64,000 nt of DNA, taken from the NCBI RefSeq assembly GCF_014189505.1, contig NZ_CP050301.1:1681501-1745500 (forward strand). The letters are read 5' to 3'. Position numbers and translations under genes: made by a program. This document shows, one piece after another, positions 34,989 to 45,726 of the stretch (the first letter of the stretch is position 1; every line of letters begins with the position of its first letter). The DNA comes from Phyllobacterium sp. 628. GTDB taxonomy: Bacteria; Pseudomonadota; Alphaproteobacteria; Rhizobiales; Rhizobiaceae. The notes under the pieces were generated by a model. The model saw only the letters and a program-made list of their open reading frames with translations, was not told where the DNA came from and ran no database searches.

Positions 34989-36218
34989 ATGAGCACGCGC
35001 GTAACAATTGAGCGGATGGGCGCCGGTGGCGATGGCATTGCCGCAACGGCGGCAGGCAGCGCCTACGTACCTTTCTCTTTGCCGGGCGAAATTGCCAATG
35101 TCGCGCTGGAAAATGGCCGCGCAACGATGATGGCTTTGCTTGAAGCATCGCCGGAGCGTATCGAACCTGCCTGCCGTCATTTCGAAGAGTGCGGTGGTTG
35201 TGCTTTGCAGCATTGGCAGGAGAGTGCCTATCAGGACTGGAAGCGCTTACTGGTTCAGGAAGCCCTTGGTGGCCGCGGCTTGCAGTTCAAACTTGATCCG
35301 CTGTTCGCCTGTGCGCCGCAAACCCGCCGTCGCGCGGTTTTTGCTGTTCGCACCAGCGAGCATGGCGCTGTGCTTGGCTTTAACAGGCATCAAAGCCATG
35401 AGTTGATCGATATTACAGAATGTGCGGTGACTGTCCCCGAGATTGTCTCGCGTCTGGATGATCTGCGCGATCTTGTTGCAGTTCTTGGCGGTGGCATGAA
35501 GCCGTTCAAACTGACTGTTACGGCAACGACTTCAGGGCTCGACATCACCGCTTCAGGATGTGGGGCGCCGGATTCTGCCAAACGGCAGGCTCTCACGACT
35601 CTCGTGCTCAAAAAAGGTTTCGCCCGGTTGAGCTTCGAGGGTGAAATCATCGTCGAACCAAGAAAGCCGATGGTGCATTTCGGCAAGGTGCCGGTTTTTA
35701 TTCCGCCCGGTGGATTTTTGCAGGCAACGGCAGAGGCTGAAGAAGCGATGTCGGCGCTGGTAGCGGCGCATCTCGGCAAAGCCAAGAAGTCCATCGATCT
35801 GTTCTGTGGATCCGGCACATTTGCCTTCAGAATTGCGGAAAAATCCTCAGTCCACGCGGTGGAAAGTGATCAGATGGCGCTCGATGCGCTGGATCGTGGT
35901 GCGCGCCATGTGCAGGGACTGAAACCAGTCAGTGTCGAGCGCCGTGATCTGTTTCGCAGGCCATTTCTGGCACGCGAACTGGCGCCCTTCACCGGTCTCG
36001 TCTTTGACCCGCCGCGTGCCGGTGCCGAAGCACAGGCCATCGAGATCGCCAAATCATCGGTACCGAAAGTTGCTGCTGTTTCCTGCAACCCGGTTACTTT
36101 GGGTCGCGACCTCAGCATTCTCGTCAAAGGTGGGTACAAGATTGACCGCGTGGTGCCGATTGACCAGTTCCTCTGGTCATCGCACGTTGAAACGGTAGTC
36201 CTGTTGTCGAAGAAATAG
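34989..36218 (+). CDS. RNA (uracil-C5-)methyltransferase, RumA/TrmA type
   Basis: A 409-residue SAM-dependent enzyme that makes 5-methyluridine in rRNA or tRNA. The iron-sulfur Cys motif CRHFEECGGCALQH is at about residues 62-75; the SAM site is IDLFCGSGTFAFRIAEKS, and the catalytic Cys follows VSCNPVTLGRDL near the end. The N-terminal TRAM-like OB domain is short (MSTRVTIERMGAGGDGI). Which RNA it modifies cannot be decided. It closes the dxs-tlyA run and is convergent to tldD. Confidence 0.9.
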   Translation: MSTRVTIERMGAGGDGIAATAAGSAYVPFSLPGEIANVALENGRATMMALLEASPERIEPACRHFEECGGCALQHWQESAYQDWKRLLVQEALGGRGLQFKLDPLFACAPQTRRRAVFAVRTSEHGAVLGFNRHQSHELIDITECAVTVPEIVSRLDDLRDLVAVLGGGMKPFKLTVTATTSGLDITASGCGAPDSAKRQALTTLVLKKGFARLSFEGEIIVEPRKPMVHFGKVPVFIPPGGFLQATAEAEEAMSALVAAHLGKAKKSIDLFCGSGTFAFRIAEKSSVHAVESDQMALDALDRGARHVQGLKPVSVERRDLFRRPFLARELAPFTGLVFDPPRAGAEAQAIEIAKSSVPKVAAVSCNPVTLGRDLSILVKGGYKIDRVVPIDQFLWSSHVETVVLLSKK

Positions 36219-36228
36219 GGAAGGGCGG

Positions 36229-37641
36229 TTAGACCGCCGTTCCACCCACAGTCATCTGGTCCATACGCAGATGTGGCTGGCCAACGCCGACAGGCACCCA
36301 TTGCCCGCCCTTGCCGCAATTGCCCATCCCGGTATCAAGCTGCAGATCGTTGCCGATCATCGAGATGCGTTGCATGGCATCGGGACCATTGCCAATCAGC
36401 ATTGCACCTTTGACCGGCGCGCCGATCTTGCCGTTCTCGATCATGTAGGCTTCGGTGCAACCAAAGACGAATTTGCCGGAGGTAATATCGACCTGACCGC
36501 CACCGAATGAAACGGCATAGATACCGTTTTTGACCGAAGCGATGATTTCTTCCGGTGTTTTGTCGCCATCGAGCATATAGGTGTTGGTCATGCGTGGCAT
36601 CGGCGCATGGGCATAGGATTCGCGCCGTCCATTGCCGGTTGGCTGCATACCCATCAGACGGGCGTTCTGCCGGTCCTGCATGTAGCCAACGAGAATACCG
36701 TCCTCAATGAGGACCGTCTTGTTGGTCGGCATGCCCTCATCATCGACTGTCAGGGAGCCGCGACGTTCGGAAATCGTGCCGTCATCGACAACCGTCACAC
36801 CTTTGGACGCAACTTTTTGGCCCAGCAGCCCGGCAAATGCTGATGTCTTCTTGCGGTTAAAGTCGCCTTCAAGACCGTGACCGACTGCCTCGTGCAGCAT
36901 CACACCCGGCCAGCCATTGGACAGGACGATATCAAATGTTCCGGCCGGGGCAGGGATCGCTTCCAGATTGACCAGTGCCTGACGCAACGCCTCGTCGGCC
37001 GCGTGCTGCCACTTCTCTGTGGTAATGAATTCACCAAAGCCCTTACGTCCGCCAGCGCCGTACGAACCGCTTTCTTGCCTGTCGCCGTCGCCGACAACCA
37101 CAGAAACATTGAGACGAACCATTGGCCGGATATCACGGACAAAATGACCGTCGGCGCGCAGGATTTCCACCTGCTGCCATGATCCGGCCAGCGAAACCGA
37201 AACCTGCCGCACCTTGGGATCTTTGGCCCGCAGATAAGCATCGATTTCCTGCAGCAAATGCACCTTGGCTTCAAAACTGGGTGAACCGATGGGGTTTTCA
37301 TCGCCATAAAGGCTACGGTTCGTTCCGGGAGGCGCAGCGGTGTAAGCACCCGTGTATCCGGTGCGCACAGCTGACGCTGCGTCCGCAGCGCGCTTGAGCG
37401 CGCCAAGCGAAAGCTCGCCCGCATGGGCGTAACCGACTGCTTCACCGGCCACAGCCCGCAAACCAAAACCCTGGTCTTGATTGAAAGTACCATTCTTCAG
37501 GCGGCCATTGTCGAAGCTCAGGCCTTCCGATTCTCGATATTCGATGAAAAGCTCGCCATCATCGGCGCCATCAAGGCTTTGCTTGACGGTTTCGAGGATT
37601 TTTTCGCGTGGAGCGTCAAAACTGTCGATCAGGCTTTTCAT
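36229..37641 (-). CDS. tldD: Metalloprotease TldD
   Basis: TldD, with TldE/PmbA, is a zinc protease that processes peptides such as microcin precursors and affects CcdA stability. The 470-residue protein has the HExxxH zinc motif in VMLHEAVGHGLEGDF (about residues 255-269) and the family segments LSFDNGRLKNGTFNQDQGFG and VGYAHAGELSLGAL. A pmbA partner is not in the window, though it is often unlinked. It stands between the RNA methyltransferase gene (convergent) and ialB. Confidence 0.95.
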   Translation of the reverse strand: MKSLIDSFDAPREKILETVKQSLDGADDGELFIEYRESEGLSFDNGRLKNGTFNQDQGFGLRAVAGEAVGYAHAGELSLGALKRAADAASAVRTGYTGAYTAAPPGTNRSLYGDENPIGSPSFEAKVHLLQEIDAYLRAKDPKVRQVSVSLAGSWQQVEILRADGHFVRDIRPMVRLNVSVVVGDGDRQESGSYGAGGRKGFGEFITTEKWQHAADEALRQALVNLEAIPAPAGTFDIVLSNGWPGVMLHEAVGHGLEGDFNRKKTSAFAGLLGQKVASKGVTVVDDGTISERRGSLTVDDEGMPTNKTVLIEDGILVGYMQDRQNARLMGMQPTGNGRRESYAHAPMPRMTNTYMLDGDKTPEEIIASVKNGIYAVSFGGGQVDITSGKFVFGCTEAYMIENGKIGAPVKGAMLIGNGPDAMQRISMIGNDLQLDTGMGNCGKGGQWVPVGVGQPHLRMDQMTVGGTAV

Positions 37642-37721
37642 GGTTGTTCATCCGTTCAGATATCTGTGAAGCGGATGTAGGGCCTCGCCCGGCCCGCGAC
37701 AACTGATAATTTGTTGAAAGC

Positions 37722-38240
37722 TCAGGGAAGAGCGTCGAAACCTTCGCCAAAACCATTGAGTTCGACGGGAATGCCGATACCTTCTTCCGGTGTCTGGAAA
37801 ACGATGAAGGTCGCGGCTTTGCCGGTTTTGAAGGTCTGGACCAGCTGATCTTCTAAAATGACTTCAGCGTAGCAGCCATCTTCAAAGCAGCGAACGAAAT
37901 AGGCGCGGCCGATATCCTTGCCGTCCACGTTCAGCCCAAGGCCATTTGGCAAGAGGACACCGAGGGGTGCCAGCACGCGCAGGATTTTCGCTTTGTTGTC
38001 GGCGGTTTTGAGAACCACAACCGAAAGACCCATCTCGGGGCGGTCAGCCGCCACGACATTCTGAATCAGCGCACATTGCTCTGATTTTGCGCCCGCTGGT
38101 GTATCGCAAAGGATGGACCATGCGCCGTGGGTGGATTTGACGGTGCCGCTTTGCTGCGCTGCCATCGCACCGCCGGAAAAACCGGCAAACGAGAGAGAGA
38201 GCAGACCAAGGGCGATGCTACGTAGCGCGAAAGAGGACAT
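37722..38240 (-). CDS. Invasion-associated locus B (IalB) family protein
   Basis: A 172-residue exported protein of the IalB family, named after a Bartonella factor needed for red-cell invasion but present in many free-living Rhizobiales. Signal peptide at residues 1-28 (LGLLSLSFAGFSGGAMA); the mature part has WSILCDTPAGAKSEQCALIQ with a paired Cys and a second Cys pair in YFVRCFEDGCYAEV. ATG 38240 with TGGAG upstream is used; the frame to 38321 adds a non-conserved segment. Most likely a periplasmic or surface protein, role unknown. Confidence 0.85.
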   Translation of the reverse strand: MSSFALRSIALGLLSLSFAGFSGGAMAAQQSGTVKSTHGAWSILCDTPAGAKSEQCALIQNVVAADRPEMGLSVVVLKTADNKAKILRVLAPLGVLLPNGLGLNVDGKDIGRAYFVRCFEDGCYAEVILEDQLVQTFKTGKAATFIVFQTPEEGIGIPVELNGFGEGFDALP

Positions 38241-38600
38241 GTAGGCTCCAAAACGAATCATCCAGACGTTAAACCGCCACAGCCCGGATGAAAAGAATGC
38301 CGCTGAAACACTCCCCAGCATACAGCGGTTCTACTATCTGTCCTGTAGCGCAAAAATGGCCGGATTGTGAGCCATCCGGTTCTGTATGCAGTAAAACCGC
38401 TGCGAATGCTAAAAAAGATGCATGTTTACAAGATGCTGTCATCCACAGACGGCAAGCTGCGCGCAAAAATGCCGCACGACATCACGTTCGCCTTCCTTGC
38501 GATGTGGGCTAATGTGTGATTTGAACGCGGCATATGACCGGGCCATCCTAACGCCCGGTATTAACGTATGGAATTGAAGCTTCATTCGGGAGATTTCTAG
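38241..38600. other. Intergenic region between ialB and the cytochrome oxidase operon
   Basis: These 360 bp contain no supported gene. They should hold the divergent promoters of ialB and coxB. Two short dyads are visible: CCGGAT/ATCCGG at 38360-38379 and ACCGGGC/GCCCGGT at 38537-38559, the latter about 40 bp before the coxB start and possibly an untranslated-leader hairpin. No clear -10/-35 pair was picked with confidence. Confidence 0.5.
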
Positions 38601-39467
38601 GTGAAGAAGAATATTGTCACGCTGATGGGTGTCCTGGGTGGCCTGTTGAGTGCCGGTACTGCATATGCTGCGCAGCCCGAGCCTTGGCAGATGACGTTCC
38701 AGCCTGCTGGTTCTGCCATCATGGAGCAGATCATCTGGTTCGAGCGCTACACATTGTGGTTCATTGTCCCGATTACACTGTTCGTGATGGCCCTTCTGGC
38801 CTGGGTGATGGTGCGTTATCGCGCCAGTCGCAACCCTGTTCCGTCAAAGACCAGCCACAACACGGCCGTAGAGGTTGTCTGGACTGTCGGTCCCGTGGTT
38901 ATTCTTCTGTTCCTGGCAATTCCATCCTTTCAGCTTTTGACGGCGCAGTACTCGCCGGAAGAAGCCAAGATGACGATCAAGGCTACGGGGTACCAGTGGT
39001 ACTGGGGATATGAGTACCAGGCTGATGCGCCTGTTTCGTTTGACTCCGTTATGCTCAAAGACACTGACCGTGCAGCTGCAGGCAAAGAAGACCGCAAGGC
39101 TTATCCACGGCTGCTGGCCGTCGACAACGAGATGGTTGTTCCTGTGAACACGACTGTTCGTCTGCTCGTTACCGGCGCCGACGTGATCCACTCCTTCTCG
39201 ATGCCGGCATTCGGCGTGAAAATGGATGCCGTCACAGGTCGCAGCAACGAGACTTGGTTCAAGGCAGACAAGGAAGGCATGTATTACGGTCAGTGCTCGC
39301 AGATTTGCGGCAAGGATCACGCATTCATGCCGATCGCGATCCACGTTGTTTCGCAGAGCCAGTATGATGCTTGGTTCGCTTCAGCTGGAAAAGACCTGCC
39401 GGGTGCTTACAAGGCGCTCACTGCAGCAATCGAAACAAACAAGAATGTATCCGTAGCTGGCAACTAA
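38601..39467 (+). CDS. ctaC: Cytochrome c oxidase subunit II
   Basis: The subunit that receives electrons from cytochrome c through the binuclear CuA centre (also called CoxB). 288 residues: signal peptide (about 1-22), two membrane helices (about 45-70 and 85-110), and a periplasmic cupredoxin domain with the CuA motif CSQICGKDHAFM (C-x3-C-x3-H-x2-M) plus an upstream His in ADVIHSFSMP. The aromatic electron-entry patch is YQWYWGYEY. GTG start with GGGAG upstream. First gene of the oxidase operon. Confidence 0.96.
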   Translation: MKKNIVTLMGVLGGLLSAGTAYAAQPEPWQMTFQPAGSAIMEQIIWFERYTLWFIVPITLFVMALLAWVMVRYRASRNPVPSKTSHNTAVEVVWTVGPVVILLFLAIPSFQLLTAQYSPEEAKMTIKATGYQWYWGYEYQADAPVSFDSVMLKDTDRAAAGKEDRKAYPRLLAVDNEMVVPVNTTVRLLVTGADVIHSFSMPAFGVKMDAVTGRSNETWFKADKEGMYYGQCSQICGKDHAFMPIAIHVVSQSQYDAWFASAGKDLPGAYKALTAAIETNKNVSVAGN

Positions 39468-39475
39468 GCCGGTAA

Positions 39476-41158
<1,683 letters not shown>

Positions 41159-41170
41159 GACCATAAAACT

Positions 41171-41196
41171 CCGGACCGCTGCACTCAGCGGTCCGG
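41171..41196 (+). terminator. Hairpin between ctaD and ctaB
   Basis: CCGGACCGCTG (41171-41181) and CAGCGGTCCGG (41186-41196) form a perfect 11-bp stem with a CACT loop, followed by GCTTCTTC. The lack of a clean T run suggests a partial terminator or an mRNA-stabilising structure that lets oxidase subunits be made in excess of assembly factors. Confidence 0.6.
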
Positions 41197-41235
41197 GCTT
41201 CTTCAAAATGCTACGATAGAAACAAGACTGAGCGA

Positions 41236-42180
41236 ATGTCCCTGATTGAGAAAAATGCAACTGTAGATACCGTCATTGAGCTGTCAGAAGCCAATGCATC
41301 GGACTATATTGCGTTGCTCAAGCCGCGTGTGATGTCGCTGGTGGTGTTTACCGGCTTTGTCGGCCTGATGGCCGCACCGGGCCATATCAATCCAATTCTC
41401 GGCGTTATCGCCATTCTTTGCATCGCTGTTGGCGCAGGCGCATCCGGCGCGCTGAATATGTGGTACGATTCCGATATCGATGCGGTCATGAAGCGCACTG
41501 CCAACAGGCCTATTCCTGCTGGCCGGATTAGCCGTGAAGAAGTGCTGACCTTCGGTCTGCTGCTGTCGGCTTTCTCCGTTGTCACGATGGGCCTTTTCGT
41601 CAATGAACTGGCGGCTTTCCTGCTGGCCTTCACGATTTTCTTTTATGCCGTCATTTATACAATGTGGCTGAAGCGCTCGACGCCGCAAAACATTGTCATT
41701 GGCGGTGCTGCAGGTGCATTTCCTCCGATGATCGGCTGGGCTGCGGTGACCAACTCGGTCAGCATCGAAAGCGTTGTCCTTTTCCTCATCATCTTCCTGT
41801 GGACGCCGCCGCATTTCTGGGCGCTGTCGCTGTTCATGTCCGATGATTATGAAAAGGCCAAGATCCCGATGATGCCCAATGTCTGGGGCGAGGCATCGAC
41901 AAAATTCCAGATATTCCTCTATACGCTTCTGGTTGCTCCGGTTGCCGTCCTGCCTTGGGTCATGGGATTTGCCGGTAGTGTCTACGGCGTATTTTCGATT
42001 GCCGTCGGTGCCCTGTTCATTTTCTATGCATGGGTTGTTTGGCGTGCGCCGGTCGGCGCGCCGATGATCAAACCGGCCAAGAAGATGTTTGCCTTCTCGA
42101 TCTTCTATCTTTTCAGCCTCTATGCCGTGCTTCTCGGCGAGATTCTTGTGCGCAAAGCACTTTTACTGGCAGGTGCCTGA
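41236..42180 (+). CDS. ctaB: Protoheme IX farnesyltransferase (heme O synthase)
   Basis: CtaB attaches a farnesyl group to haem b to give haem O, precursor of the haem A in the oxidase. A 314-residue UbiA-family membrane prenyltransferase with about nine helices; the polyprenyl-diphosphate/Mg site is [19 protein letters not shown] (N-x3-D-x2-D), and the second acidic site follows as [12 protein letters not shown]. Encoded after ctaD and directly before the small CoxF-like gene. Confidence 0.96.
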   Translation: MSLIEKNATVDTVIELSEANASDYIALLKPRVMSLVVFTGFVGLMAAPGHINPILGVIAILCIAVGAGASGALNMWYDSDIDAVMKRTANRPIPAGRISREEVLTFGLLLSAFSVVTMGLFVNELAAFLLAFTIFFYAVIYTMWLKRSTPQNIVIGGAAGAFPPMIGWAAVTNSVSIESVVLFLIIFLWTPPHFWALSLFMSDDYEKAKIPMMPNVWGEASTKFQIFLYTLLVAPVAVLPWVMGFAGSVYGVFSIAVGALFIFYAWVVWRAPVGAPMIKPAKKMFAFSIFYLFSLYAVLLGEILVRKALLLAGA

Positions 42181-42181
42181 C

Positions 42182-42337
42182 ATGAGCGATGATCGCGTTA
42201 CACTGACACCGAAGCAGAAGCGGGCGCAGCGCAGCCGCTCGATTGCGCTGGCTTTGGCATTGGCCGCTTTTGTTATTCTTGTCTATGTCGGCACCTGGGC
42301 CAAACTCGGCGCAAGAATTCTCGACCGGCAAATGTGA
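42182..42337 (+). CDS. CoxF-like small membrane protein
   Basis: A 51-residue protein with a basic cytoplasmic start (TLTPKQKRAQRSRS) and one membrane helix (about 19-40, IALALALAAFVILVYVGTWAK). A tiny protein of this design sits between ctaB and ctaG in many alphaproteobacteria and is often called CoxF; its role in oxidase assembly is not settled. It starts one base after the ctaB stop, and its TGA overlaps the ctaG start (TGATG), so it is clearly translated as part of the operon. A longer frame from 42089 overlaps ctaB and is rejected. Confidence 0.85.
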   Translation: MSDDRVTLTPKQKRAQRSRSIALALALAAFVILVYVGTWAKLGARILDRQM

Positions 42338-42975
42338 TGAGTGATCCGATGGAAAACCAGACACCAGATGCAGGGGAGCCGGTACCGGTGAAACGCCGTG
42401 TTTCCGATACGACGATTGCGATTTCGTGCCTGGCGTTTTTCTTTGGTATGGTCGGCATGGCTTTTGCCGCCGTCCCCCTCTACGCGATGTTCTGTCAGGT
42501 CACAGGATATGGCGGTACGACGCAGCGTGTTGAGCAGATGTCGGATACGATCCTCGACAAGAAGATCACCGTACGCTTTGACGCAAATACCTCGGATGGA
42601 TTGCCATGGCAGTTCAAACCGGTGCAGCGTGACGTGACGATGAATATTGGTGAAACCAAGCTCATTCATTACGAAGCAAAGAACATTCTGGACAAGCCAA
42701 CCGCTGGACGTGCTGCGTTCAACGTGACCCCGCAAGCTGCGGGTGCCTATTTCAACAAGGTTGAATGCTTCTGCTTCACCGATACGGTTTTGAAGCCGGG
42801 CGAAGACATGCAGATGCCGGTCGTTTTCTTTGTCGATCCGGATATCGTCAACTCGCCTGAACTCAAGGGCGTCAATACCATCACCCTGTCCTATACATTC
42901 TTTCCAATCGCGATGCCGGCACCAGTTGCTGCCAGTGCGGACGTGAAGAAAGACAAGGCATCAGGACAGCTCTAA
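42337..42975 (+). CDS. ctaG: Cytochrome c oxidase assembly protein CtaG (Cox11)
   Basis: CtaG delivers copper to the CuB site of subunit I. The 212-residue protein has one N-terminal membrane helix (about 25-47) and a periplasmic immunoglobulin-like domain; the copper-binding Cys pair is in NKVECFCFTDTVLKPGE (C-F-C), with an upstream Cys in PLYAMFCQVTGYGG. ATG 42337 overlaps the preceding stop by one base; GTG 42334 is the alternative. Followed by coxC. Confidence 0.95.
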   Translation: MSDPMENQTPDAGEPVPVKRRVSDTTIAISCLAFFFGMVGMAFAAVPLYAMFCQVTGYGGTTQRVEQMSDTILDKKITVRFDANTSDGLPWQFKPVQRDVTMNIGETKLIHYEAKNILDKPTAGRAAFNVTPQAAGAYFNKVECFCFTDTVLKPGEDMQMPVVFFVDPDIVNSPELKGVNTITLSYTFFPIAMPAPVAASADVKKDKASGQL

Positions 42976-43033
42976 ACTTGCTCTGACGATCCGTCAGCGG
43001 CTAAACAGATGAACAGAACTTGCGGGGGTTAAA

Positions 43034-43912
43034 ATGGCCGAAGCGCACCAAAAGAACCACGACTACCATATTATCGACCCAAGCCCTTGGCCGTTCCTTG
43101 GCTCGGTCGGTGCGTTTGTCATGGCCATCGGTGGTATTGCTTACATGCGTTATCACAATGGCGGTGAACTGCCGCTGTTCGGGCATAATCTGGCACAGCC
43201 GTGGCTGTTCCTGATCGGTCTTGCCATCGTGCTCTACACCATGTTCGGCTGGTGGTCGGATACGATCAAGGAGAGCAAGGAAGGTCACCATACCCGCGTG
43301 GTTTCTTTGCATCTGCGCTACGGCATGATCATGTTCATCGCATCGGAAGTCATGTTCTTCGTTGCATGGTTCTGGGCGTTCTTCGATGCCAGTCTTTACC
43401 CGGCAGAAGTAGAGCAGGTTGCCCGCACCGCCTTCACGGGTGGTATTTGGCCGCCCAAGGGCATTGAGGTTCTCGACCCGTTGCACCTGCCGCTCTACAA
43501 TACGATCATCCTGCTACTATCCGGTACGACGGTAACCTGGGCGCACCATGCGCTGATCCACAAGGACCGTAAGGGCTTGATTACCGGTCTGACTTTGACT
43601 GTGATGCTCGGCATGCTCTTTTCCTTCGTACAGGGCTACGAGTACGTGCATGCACCGTTCGCGTTCAAAGACTCGATCTATGGCGCGACCTTCTTTATGG
43701 CCACGGGTTTTCACGGGTTCCACGTCATTATCGGCACGATCTTCCTGCTGGTTTGCCTGCTGCGCTCCATGCGCGGTGACTTCACCCCGCAGAAGCATTT
43801 CGGCTTCGAAGCTGCTGCCTGGTACTGGCATTTCGTGGACGTTGTCTGGCTGTTCCTGTTCTTCTCGATCTACGTTTGGGCCTCATGGGGCGCACCGATG
43901 GCAGTCGAATAG
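43034..43912 (+). CDS. ctaE: Cytochrome c oxidase subunit III
   Basis: A structural subunit (CoxC) that stabilises subunit I and supports proton uptake. 292 residues with seven membrane helices; the family motifs are [39 protein letters not shown] (conserved Glu in helix III) and [19 protein letters not shown], then [20 protein letters not shown] at the C-terminus. It follows ctaG by about 60 bp. Confidence 0.97.
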   Translation: MAEAHQKNHDYHIIDPSPWPFLGSVGAFVMAIGGIAYMRYHNGGELPLFGHNLAQPWLFLIGLAIVLYTMFGWWSDTIKESKEGHHTRVVSLHLRYGMIMFIASEVMFFVAWFWAFFDASLYPAEVEQVARTAFTGGIWPPKGIEVLDPLHLPLYNTIILLLSGTTVTWAHHALIHKDRKGLITGLTLTVMLGMLFSFVQGYEYVHAPFAFKDSIYGATFFMATGFHGFHVIIGTIFLLVCLLRSMRGDFTPQKHFGFEAAAWYWHFVDVVWLFLFFSIYVWASWGAPMAVE

Positions 43913-43913
43913 G

Positions 43914-43933
43914 TCAACAACAGTTGAATTTTT
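43914..43933 (+). terminator. Weak hairpin after coxC
   Basis: TCAAC and GTTGA form a 5-bp stem around AACA (43914-43927), followed by ATTTTT. The stem is short, so termination is probably partial; downstream genes of the operon are still close and co-oriented. Confidence 0.3.
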
Positions 43934-43998
43934 GGGGGCGGTCATGGAAACATGGCCACCCTCATGCTTTAGGCACAATCCTGCGCGATGCATTTGGC

Positions 43999-44505
43999 AT
44001 GATCACACGTAACGCCATTCGTTCAGCTTGCCTCGTTATCCTTTCGCCATTCGTCGCAACGCTGGCGCAGGCGGCCGATGGCAAGATCGATCTGGTAAGG
44101 GTGGAGAAGGCTGAACGCCGGATGCAACTGCTTTCCGGTGATGCAGTGGTCAGGGAATATACAATTGCACTCGGTGCCCGCCCGGAAGGACACAAACGCT
44201 GGGAGGGTGACGAACGGACGCCCGAAGGCCGTTACACCCTTGATTGGCGTAACCCCAAGAGCATGGCTTACAAGTCCATCCACATTTCCTATCCCAATAC
44301 GCGCGATGTGGCCTCGGCCAAGTCAATGGGCGTGCCGCCCGGCGGCATGATCATGATCCATGGTGCGGCCAATGGCTATGGCTGGTGGGGCTGGCTGCTT
44401 CAACTTATCGACTGGACAGACGGGTGCATTGCCGTCACTAATCGCGAAATGGATGAAATCTGGACTTTGGTCCAGGACGGAACACCGATCGAGATCAACC
44501 CATGA
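43999..44505 (+). CDS. L,D-transpeptidase (YkuD domain)
   Basis: A 168-residue exported enzyme predicted to make 3-3 peptidoglycan cross-links or attach proteins to the wall. Signal peptide at residues 1-26 (ACLVILSPFVATLAQAA); the YkuD domain follows with LGARPEGHKRWEGDERTPEG and the active site MIMIHGAANG...IDWTDGCIAVTN (catalytic His and Cys). ATG 43999 is chosen because it begins the signal peptide, although no strong ribosome site precedes it; the frame stays open to 43876 inside coxC. Its stop overlaps the DUF983 start (ATGA), tying it into the oxidase operon. Confidence 0.85.
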   Translation: MITRNAIRSACLVILSPFVATLAQAADGKIDLVRVEKAERRMQLLSGDAVVREYTIALGARPEGHKRWEGDERTPEGRYTLDWRNPKSMAYKSIHISYPNTRDVASAKSMGVPPGGMIMIHGAANGYGWWGWLLQLIDWTDGCIAVTNREMDEIWTLVQDGTPIEINP

Positions 44506-44894
44506 ATGAAGACAAGGCCCTCTACCCGCCAGTCGACCCTTTCGCGGCGGGCGTCAAGGCGCGCTGTCCCCGTTGCGGGCAGGGGAAACTGTTTGACGGT
44601 TTTCTGACACCGGCCAAACAATGCTCCAGCTGTGGTCTCGATTATTCCTTTATCGATTCGGGCGATGGTCCTGCGGTTCTGGTTATGCTGCTGATCGGGT
44701 TTATCGTTGTTGGCCTCGCCCTGTGGATGGAAGTCACTTTTGACCCTCCGCTCTGGATACATTTTATTTTATGGATTCCCTTGGCGCTGGTCTTATGCCT
44801 AATTGCATTGCGCTGGATGAAGGGTGTTCTGATCGCGCTCCAGTACAGGAATAAGGCTGCGGAAGGTCGCCTTGATACGCCTGCTCATGAGTGA
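44502..44894 (+). CDS. DUF983 family protein
   Basis: A 130-residue membrane protein with an N-terminal zinc-ribbon-like motif (CPRCGQGKLFDGF, then CSSCGLDYSF; two CxxC pairs) and two membrane helices at about 60-110. DUF983 proteins are common next to cytochrome oxidase genes in alphaproteobacteria and are suspected to help oxidase assembly or stability, without proof. It overlaps the upstream L,D-transpeptidase gene by 4 nt and the SURF1 gene by 8 nt. Confidence 0.9.
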   Translation: MNEDKALYPPVDPFAAGVKARCPRCGQGKLFDGFLTPAKQCSSCGLDYSFIDSGDGPAVLVMLLIGFIVVGLALWMEVTFDPPLWIHFILWIPLALVLCLIALRWMKGVLIALQYRNKAAEGRLDTPAHE

Positions 44895-45669
44895 CACAGC
44901 CATGCCAGCGAAGAGTCACCGTTTTCCGTGGATCACCCTGATCCTCAGTACAATCCTTTTTGTCATTCTTGTTGCACTCGGTACGTGGCAGGTTGAACGT
45001 CTGCAGTGGAAAGAAGCACTGCTGGCGACGATTAATGAGCGTACCCATTCGGATCCCTTGCCGTTGCCGCAAGTGGAGAAAATATGGGCAGGTGAGCGTG
45101 ATGTTGAATACCGCCCCGTCACCGTTACGGGAACGTTGCTCAATGATTGCGAGCGGCATTTCTTTGCGACCTACGAGGGTTATTCCGGGTATTTCATCTA
45201 TACGCCTTTGCAGCTAGACGATGGGCGGGCCGTTTTCATCAATCGCGGTTTTGTACCCTATGATCAAAAGGATCCGGCAAAGCGTCCGCAAGGCGAGGTT
45301 GCTGGCCAGGTAACGATCACTGGTCTTGCACGCAACCCGCTTCCGGGAAAACCATCGTCGATCCTTCCTGATAATGATCTCGCCAAGAATATCTATTTCT
45401 GGAAAGATTTGCCGGTGATGGCAGCGCAGGCCGGGATCACTGCTGACAAGCTGGTGCCGTTCTTCATTGATGCGGACAAAACCCCCAATCCCGGTGGCTT
45501 TCCTATTGGCGGGGTGACGATCATCGATCTGCCGAACAGCCATCTGCAATATGCGGTGACCTGGTACGGCTTGGCCGTGACATTGGTGGCCATTGTTGTG
45601 ATTGTTCTGACCCGGCGAAAGCGGGACAACAAGCCACAAACTGATCCTTCGGACTTGACTTCCGGCTGA
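44887..45669 (+). CDS. SURF1 family protein
   Basis: SURF1 (Shy1) helps insert haem a into cytochrome oxidase. The 260-residue protein has the family layout: an N-terminal membrane helix (about 15-35, ILSTILFVILVALGTWQVERLQWK), a periplasmic domain with RPVTVTGTLL and VFINRGFVP, and a C-terminal helix (about 217-240) preceded by NSHLQYAVTWYGLA. ATG 44887 overlaps the DUF983 stop by 8 nt (ATGAGTGA). ispH follows after about 57 bp. Confidence 0.93.
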   Translation: MSDTAMPAKSHRFPWITLILSTILFVILVALGTWQVERLQWKEALLATINERTHSDPLPLPQVEKIWAGERDVEYRPVTVTGTLLNDCERHFFATYEGYSGYFIYTPLQLDDGRAVFINRGFVPYDQKDPAKRPQGEVAGQVTITGLARNPLPGKPSSILPDNDLAKNIYFWKDLPVMAAQAGITADKLVPFFIDADKTPNPGGFPIGGVTIIDLPNSHLQYAVTWYGLAVTLVAIVVIVLTRRKRDNKPQTDPSDLTSG

Positions 45670-45726
45670 TTGCCGCCCAATTCCATGGGCATGCCCAATA
45701 CTTCGACTTCCGCGAGACCTTTGACC

